This document shows, one piece after another, positions 1 through 6,900 of a DNA stretch of 10,653 bases (within the stretch, counting starts at the first letter, position 1; each line of letters begins with the position of its first letter). The notes under the pieces are model-generated. The model was not told the DNA's origin, ran no database searches, and worked only from the letters and a program-made list of their open reading frames with translations. Both the position numbers and the translations under genes were made by a program. The stretch comes from Lunasporangiospora selenospora. Its lineage: Eukaryota > Mortierellomycota > Mortierellomycetes > Mortierellales > Mortierellaceae. The stretch covers positions 1,344 to 11,996 of the forward strand of contig JAABOA010000730.1 in assembly GCA_015680635.1 (NCBI GenBank), in the 5' to 3' direction.

Positions 1-167
1 AAAAAAAAAGGACAGAGCACCCCAGGAGAAGGGTTATTTTCTCGACAGCCTACTAAATGCACCCCTCCTCTCCTGAACCGAGGAGCCGCGGGCATCTGTG
101 TCTCCAGCCTCTCTCACCCATACCCCTCCCTGACTGACATTGGCCCACATTGTTTGATATGACATAG
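1..167 (+). other. 3' part of an intron of the flippase gene
   Basis: This stretch has no reading frame that continues the flippase. It ends in TAG at 165-167, immediately before codons that match the family. A CTGAC-type branch-point candidate lies near 130-138 and the sequence around it is pyrimidine-rich. The donor side is upstream of the window, so the intron is at least 167 nt long. The A-run at 1-9 is simply part of it. Confidence 0.7.
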
Positions 168-402
168 AAACGCCATACTTCCGATGGCGAGACAAACGCG
201 AGAAAGTCCAAGGTGCTGCAGGGAAACACCTTCGTCCCCAAGCCCTGGTACTCGATCAAAGTCGGTGACATTGTTCGTGTCGAAGGAGGCGAGCCCTTCC
301 CAGCGGATCTGGCCATTATCAGTTCTTCAGAGCCCGAGGGCATGTGTTATATCGAAACTAGCAACTTGGATGGGTAAATATGCTCCATTTTCTTTTCTTT
401 TC

Positions 403-433
<31 letters not shown>

Positions 434-3400
434 GCTTTAAAAATATTGCTTCCTTGTTGGCACTAACCCTTTTCTGACTTGGGTCTAATTTTTACAATCT
501 ATTCCAGAGAGACCAACTTGAAGATTAAGCAGGCTCTTCCCGAGACAACCCATTTGCTGACGCCTCTTGATGTTGCCAACCTTGGTGGACTCATCCGTTC
601 CGAGCAGCCTAACAACAGCTTGTACACTTTTGAGGGAACTCTGCTCATGAACAGCACTCACGGCAACCCCAAGGAGCTCCCCCTTGAACCCACTCAGATT
701 CTTCTTCGAGTAAGCACAGCCCCCTCTGCCATCACATACACATCGCCCAATCCATTTCCATCAGGCCTGTCTTTGCATAATCATCAACGAATATCATATT
801 CATATACTGCATGTCTCATCTTTCCTTCATTGTCCAGGGTGCTGTACTTCGAAACACAAACTGGATTTATGGTGTGGTCATCTTTACAGGACACGAGTCA
901 AAGTTGATGAGAAACGCATCCGCTACGCCCATCAAGCGTACCTCTGTAGAAAAGATGACCAACATCCAGATCATCTTTTTGTTCGGCATTCTCTTGGCCA
1001 TGTCCCTGGCCAGTGCTATCGGCAACATGGTGATCACCAACAAGAACCTGGCACAGCTCTCCTACATTGGCGCGACTCAGTCGTCGTGGTCTGACTTTGG
1101 ACTCAACATCTTGACCTTCTTGATTCTCTACAACAACTTGATCCCCATCAGTTTGATGGTGACCATGGAAGTCGTCAAGTTTTGGCAGGCACAGCTAATC
1201 AACTCGGACCTGGATATGTACTATGAAAAGACCGACACCCCCGCACTCGCCCGTACCTCATCCTTGGTGGAAGAGTTGGGTCAGATTGAATACATCTTTT
1301 CGGACAAGACGGGTACCTTGACCTGTAACGAGATGGAGTTCCGACAATGTTCGATTGCAGGATTGGCTTATGCGGATGTGGTAGAGGAAGGGAAACAGGC
1401 ACATATTGAGGATGGTGTCGAAGTCGGTGTTCATGACTTTAAGCAACTCGATTCGAACCTCCAGAACCACCCTACTGGCAATATTATGAACGAGTTTTTG
1501 ACCCTCCTTGCTGTCTGCCACACGGTCATTCCTGAGCGCCAAGAGAGCAACCCCAAGGGTAAGTGTTACTCAAGGTTAAAAAAATGAAGAGGGAATGCGT
1601 CAGAGAGAGAGAAAAAGATGCCTAGACATTAACGCTCTTTTTTTTTCTCTCGGTTTGGTCTCTATTCTAGAAATCGTGTACCAGGCCTCGTCTCCAGATG
1701 AGGGAGCCTTGGTTTCGGGAGCTGCACTGCTTGGTTACCAGTTTACGACACGTCGACCCCGTTCTGTCAACATCCAAGTCGGTCAACATGACCTCGAGTA
1801 CGAAATCTTGAACGTCTGCGAATTCAACTCGACCCGTAAGCGCATGTCAACGATCGTTCGCGGACCCGACAAAAAGATCAAGCTGTACTGCAAGGGAGCC
1901 GACACGGTGATCCTTGAACGCCTAGGAAGTGAAAACGAGTTTGTGGATGCGACGCTTCAACACTTGGAAGACTATGCGACAGAGGGACTTCGGACGCTGT
2001 GCATTGCCATGCGTGAGATTCCCGAGAAGGAATACCAGCAATGGGTCCAGATCTATGAGCGGGCTTCGACGACGATTCAGAACCGTGGCGAGGAATTGGA
2101 CAAGGCAGCCGAATTGATTGAGAAGAACCTGTTCCTCTTGGGGGCGACTGCGATTGAGGATAAACTTCAGGATGGTGTTCCCGAGACGATCCACACACTT
2201 CAGCAGGCGGGTATCAAGGTCTGGGTCTTGACGGGCGATCGTCAGGAGACGGCCATCAACATTGGATACAGTTGCAAGTTGATTCAGGAGGACATGTCAT
2301 TGATCATTTGTAACGAGCAGACGCACTGGGAGACTAAAGAGTTTTTGGAGAACAAGGTCAAGGCCATCAAGTCGACGTATCAGCGAGGCGATGATATTGA
2401 ACCACTGGCACTGATTATTGACGGCAAGACACTTGGCTTTGCTTTGGAAAAAGATGTCGAAAAGGTCTTTTTGGAACTGGCGGTGATGTGCAAGGCCGTG
2501 GTTTGCTGTCGTGTCTCTCCATTGCAAAAGGCCTTGGTCGTCAAACTCGTGAAGCGAAACCTGAAGGCGATTCTGTTGGCCATTGGTGATGGTGCCAACG
2601 ACGTGTCAATGATTCAAGCAGCTCATGTTGGTGTGGGTATCTCGGGTCTGGAGGGTCTTCAGGCCGCACGTAGTGCCGACTTTGCGATTTCTCAATTCCG
2701 GTACCTGAAAAAGCTGTTGTTGGTCCATGGAGCCTGGAGTTATCAACGACTGAGCAAGTTGATTTTGTTCAGTTTCTACAAGAACATTTGTCTGTATGTG
2801 ACCCAGTTCTGGTATGCGTTCTATTCTGGATTCTCGGGTCAGACCGTGTATGAATCCTGGACGATTTCGTTGTACAACGTTGCGTTGACGGTGTTGCCGC
2901 CCTTGTCGTTGGGTATCTTTGATCAATACGTGAGTGCACGTATGTTGGATCGGTACCCACAAATGTATATGCTGGGTCAAAAGAGTGAATTCGTAAGTGT
3001 TGCCTCTCTTCTTTTGTCGATGTGCCATAAGCGAGTTTTTTTGCATCACTTGAGCTACTTGTTCACAATTTTTTCTTTTTTTGGTTTGATGTCTTTTTTT
3101 TCATCCTGTGCAACCAATAGTTCAATGTCAAGACTTTCTGGGGTTGGGCATCTAATGCGATCTATCACTCGGTGGTGCTCTTCTTTGCCGTGGCCTTTAT
3201 CTTTAAGAATGACCTAATCATGACTACAGGAACCATCGGAGGCGCTTGGTTGATGAGTGTCACACTCTACACGGCTGTTTTGGCAACCGTCTTGGTGAAG
3301 GCCGCTCTTATCACCGAGTAAGCTTTTTTGCCCTTTCTTGTTCTATTCTGCCGAGAGAGGTGATGTAAAGATTAACAGGGCATTAATACTTGCAATCCAT

Positions 3401-3625
3401 TACCAATTATCTAGCTTGTGGACCAAGTATGCGTACATTTCGATTCCAGGCTCCATGTTGTTCTGGATGGGCATCTTCCCATTGTTTGCCATCATTGGTG
3501 CCAAGGTCGGATTGACGCCCGAGTACTTTGGAATTGTCGGACCGCTGTACAGCCAGCCTGTCTTTTGGTTGACCATCATTTGTCTTCCTCTTTTCTGTAA
3601 TCTCCGTGACTATACCTACAAGTAG
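168..3625 (+). CDS. DRS2: P4-type ATPase, phospholipid flippase of the Drs2/ATP8A group (5' partial)
   Basis: The enzyme uses ATP to move aminophospholipids to the cytosolic leaflet of trans-Golgi or endosomal membranes, normally with a Cdc50-type subunit (family knowledge). Exons read from the sequence are 168-373, 508-709, 838-1558, 1671-2992, 3121-3317 and 3415-3625. All junctions keep frame and give 952 residues. In partial numbering the landmarks are: DGETNLK at the end of the A-domain segment (68-74), PISL in TM4 (239-242), DKTGTLT with phospho-Asp292, KGAD in the N domain (451-454), TGDR (564-567), GDGAND (682-687), FYKN in TM5, and further membrane segments to the end. YYEKTDTPA and VEELGQIEYIFSDK match yeast Drs2 closely. 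The N-terminal cytosolic region and TM1-2 are outside the window. The frame stops after RDYTYK, just past TM10, where relatives continue with YY and a regulatory tail. The gene converges on the - strand regulator. Confidence 0.95.
374..507 (+). other. Flippase intron with TTTTC microsatellite
   Basis: This 134-nt intron splits the Gly codon of the DGET motif. The donor is GTAAAT and the acceptor is TTCCAG. Removing it joins LDG to ETNLK, the expected family sequence. The other internal introns of this gene are 710-837, 1559-1670, 2993-3120 and 3318-3414 (97-128 nt). All start GTAAG and end in CAG or TAG. Confidence 0.9.
388..433 (+). repeat. (TTTTC)7 microsatellite followed by T11
   Basis: Seven perfect TTTTC units at 388-422 run into eleven T residues ending at 433. 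The tract lies inside the intron, so length changes would not alter the protein. On the transcribed strand it is a pyrimidine tract that begins soon after the donor site. Confidence 0.95.
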
Positions 3626-3728
3626 TAAGTGTTTTTTTTACTGGATCACTGTGTATCCTTGGCGCTTGATTCTTATGGGCGTAATTGCGATAATCGATGA
3701 GACCTATTTTTAACCCATTTCATGTATC

Positions 3729-3783
3729 TTTTTTTTTTTTTTTTGAGGGGAACGAGGAAAGGAGAGGGGAAAAAGAAAAAAAA
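3729..3783 (+). repeat. T16 run followed by a 39-nt purine-only tract
   Basis: A run of sixteen T (3729-3744) is followed by an uninterrupted A/G tract to 3783. It is strongly strand-asymmetric and could form unusual structures. It sits downstream of the flippase stop codon, in the presumed 3' untranslated region. Confidence 0.85.
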
Positions 3784-3805
3784 TGAACAATACATATGGG
3801 TGTTC

Positions 3806-3834
3806 AATGATGTTTAATATATTATTAAAATAGG
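3806..3834. terminator. AT-rich candidate 3'-end processing region
   Basis: A run of TA-rich sequence, including TTTAATATATTATTAAAAT, lies midway between the two convergent stop codons. AT-rich elements of this kind commonly guide cleavage and polyadenylation in fungi. There is no exact AATAAA on either strand here, so the call is based on composition and position only. Confidence 0.35.
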
Positions 3835-3903
3835 AGTGTATTGGAGGTGTCGCTCTTTTTCACAAATCTATTTTTTTTCTTTTTCTTTTTTTACACCTGT
3901 CCT

Positions 3904-6900
3904 TCAACAGATGAATGGAACATCCGCCTGGTTGGTTGGAGAGACTGCCGCCATGTTCATGGGCGGAAGATTCGTCGTCAGATTCGTCAGCTGCGTGCTA
4001 TGACGGCGCGGTGCGCCCAGTTGCTTGACTAGGTAATCTGCAGCTCCTGGGGGAGAGCCACCAATCCCATTACTACCATGTCCTCCATTCGATCCAGCCC
4101 CACTCCCTCCATTGCCCTCCCCTTGAAGTCCGCTCGCAACACTCGATCCAGTGGACGAGACCGAGATGTCACCTGCGGCAGGGAGAACCAAGGTCGTAAA
4201 GTAATCAATCTCGGGGTTGTTGTTGTTGCTGTTGTTGCCATGGCCATTGCCAAGGTTTCCTCCCTCGCCTCCAGCACCTGAGCCGGCAGTTCCATTGTTT
4301 CCATGGGCGTTGGAACCATGGCTACTATATCCGGACAATGGATTGCCCTGGTGTCCCACACCCTGGGGTCGGGTCATGGCGGATTGATGAAAGGACCGGA
4401 CCTGAGCCTGCTGAGCCAACGAGAATGAGCCTAGACCCTGCGAGTTGGTCTGAGAGAGTCCCAAATTGGAACCATAAATTGGCTGAAGTGGGTAAGAAGG
4501 AAACCCTGCCGATGTGGTACCTTGGTTAGACTGCTGCTGTTGTTGTTGCTGCTGCATTGCCAGAGTAAACGACGATGGCAAGCCCGTAAACATCTCATGG
4601 CTTGCTGCCTTGTGGACCATCTTTCGACCACCAATCATCAATGCCTTACCACCACTAGTTGCGGCCACGAGTGAGGAACCGCTGTGGTCCGGATGGTAGC
4701 TGTTATAGTTGTTGTAGGAGGCGTTGTAGCTGTTGTAGCCATTATAGCTATTGTAGCCACTGTAGCTGTTGCTGTTACCATTGTTAGCGGTGGTGGTGGT
4801 GCTTGGATTGTTATTGCCGCTGCCATTGTGGAGGTTGGCGGGTAAGGGCGATTGCAAGGAAGAGTTTGCCGAGACTGGGGATTTGACCTGGCTCTCGTCG
4901 TTGGATGAAGTCACGGAGGTGGCAGAACCTCCAACCATATCCTCTGATCCCACACCCATACCGATCAACGTCCCATCAGGGTTCATCCCAAGTGGGTGCT
5001 GGTGTTGAGGAATGTCAATCCGGATCCCCGCTGCCTTGGCAAGTCCCTTGCGATCCTTGAATCCACCGCCATTGCCATGCGATGGGTCATTGGTCATCTC
5101 TGGAAAGGGGTACTGACGTGATCCAAAGGAATCCGTCCCATGAGATTGGGCTGGGGGATGACTCCCATGACCATCACTATTCTGGGCTGAGGAAGGATGC
5201 CAATCGATCCATCCAGAGAGCTCGCGGTCGCCATAGAGACCTCCTGCAGTCGTGGGAGCAGTCGTTGAGCTACCATTGGCAGCAGCGTCCTTGGCATCGT
5301 TGATCCCCAGGTCAGAAACAATTGTGTCCATTCCCTCCTGTTGAGTCGACGTATGATGCTGTTGGCCTCGTGTCTGGTAGACACCCTGGTAAATATCCTG
5401 CAGACGTTGTTTAGCATTGATGTAACCTCCATTGCTTCCATAGAGATGGCCCGAATCAGAGGCATCCGACTCCTGATCCTCCACGGCATCCTTACCCGAG
5501 CTGGTGCTCAATCGACGGCTTCGACGCTTCTTCTTGGGGGGTTGAGCCAACGATCCAGACTCTTCAGCGCTTGTGGCCAATTCCAAGAGCGGGTTGGTCA
5601 AATCCATTGAATGTGGTCCGGTGCTGCCCTCAGCCCGAGAAGATTGTTGATGCTCTCGGGTCAAGTCAGAGTCCCTGGCGCCGGTAAAAGTGTCTACAGA
5701 AGCAATAGCCGAGCCAGTAGTTTCCAAAGCCGAGTTAGATGCCGTAGGGTTGGATGTAGCCGTGGATCCGTCACCAGCCGAGGTCGGGTTGGTTGACGAT
5801 GGCCCCTGGGACTGACCCTTTGAAAGTCCAGATGTCATTGCCTGTCGAGAACGTCGTCGACGGGGTCCACTTTGAGTCCTCAAGAGCTCAATAAACTTTC
5901 GGTCACCCTCTTTAAGCGTGTCCTCTGGGTGCACAATCATTCCTGAAGGGACAGAGCCATTGGCTCCGTCATATATTGGGAGTGGTTGTCCATTGGGGCC
6001 ATAGGCCGGGATCTGGTGTGGTCCTCCGACCAAAGACGAAGCGCCACCGTTGGGTCCAGCGCCAAAGGTCATGTATGAGGATCCATATCCTGCTACGCCT
6101 GTGCTTCCTCCTGTCGCCACAACAGCCGCGACAGCATTCATGCTATTCCACTCGGCCTTTCGGCTATGACGAAGAAGAAGCATACTTTTTCGCTTCTCGA
6201 TCTCGGTCTGGATCCATGCCTCCTTTTCATCCGAGTCCTCGACACCAAACTTGTCCTTGGCAATCCTGTAGACGCGACAGCGCATATCATTGAATCGGTC
6301 TATAGGAATAAGGAATTGGGTTAGAGGACAAAAAAAAATGTACAAGTCAGTAAATCTCTAGATCACGGGAGTGAATGTGACACTAAGGTTTTCCCTCTTG
6401 GGTGTGGAATCTTAAAAACTTACTCTTTTCACGATTGGCATCTCTCCAGCGACGCATACGAAGCGTTGTCTCTTCACGACTCGCCTGTTTCTTTTCATGT
6501 CCCTGCCATCGCTTCTGATCCCGTCGGCGCTCGTACGGAGTGCTAAAGAAGATGATTAGGAGAGAGAGAGAGGGAAGGGGAGAGAGAGGGAGGAAGCGCG
6601 GGATTAACATCTAAATGGCAGACGCGTCCAAAAAAAAAACAACAACCCCGGGTAAAAGTTTCCTCTATCCGCTGCATGCAAGTTTTTTTTTTTATTTTTT
6701 TTTTTTCCCAAACAAAACTTACTTGTGGATGTTGATATTCTCCAAATGGCGCTTCAGATTCGACTTGGTTGTGAACACTATTTTTTTTTTTCCAAGAGAC
6801 AAAGAGCGGGAAAATCCGCATGAATATCAAGGGTCACGAACGTGTGCTCGTACACGCAATAGCGCATATTCATCATCATCCAGAAAGAGAGTGCGAGAGA

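Larger units (their letters stand above)
3626..3903. other. Convergent intergenic region between the two main genes
   Basis: These 278 nt separate the flippase stop from the stop of the - strand regulator. They contain a T16 run, a pure purine tract, an AT-rich core near 3810-3832 and a pyrimidine-rich stretch at 3870-3903. I see no exon that would extend the flippase. The 3' untranslated ends of both genes must lie here or overlap each other. Confidence 0.7.

Noticed and set aside
388-433. Pentanucleotide array considered as a CRISPR or telomere-like repeat
   Set aside because: It is a plain TTTTC microsatellite without spacers, inside an intron.
811-1587. Separate ORF starting at Met 811 as its own gene
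   Set aside because: The first residues come from intron sequence; from 838 on it is the third visible flippase exon.
2606-3049. 147-codon - strand ORF opposite the flippase
   Set aside because: It is the antisense shadow of conserved flippase codons, with no motif or splice support of its own.
1595-3217. 540-codon ORF as an independent truncated ATPase
   Set aside because: Its start and end are readthrough of introns 1559-1670 and 2993-3120; splicing joins it cleanly to the neighbouring exons.
3841-4032. + strand ORF after a good acceptor at 3910, ending with a basic helix-like stretch, as a last flippase exon
   Set aside because: Joining it to exon 6 gives a stop codon at once, its sequence does not match the family's tail, and it lies antisense to the end of the regulator coding sequence.
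6300-6345. Start of the 813-codon - strand ORF at Met 6345
   Set aside because: The first 15 or so residues are translated intron 3; a TATAG acceptor at 6304-6300 and the restored Asn codon show that the exon starts at 6299.
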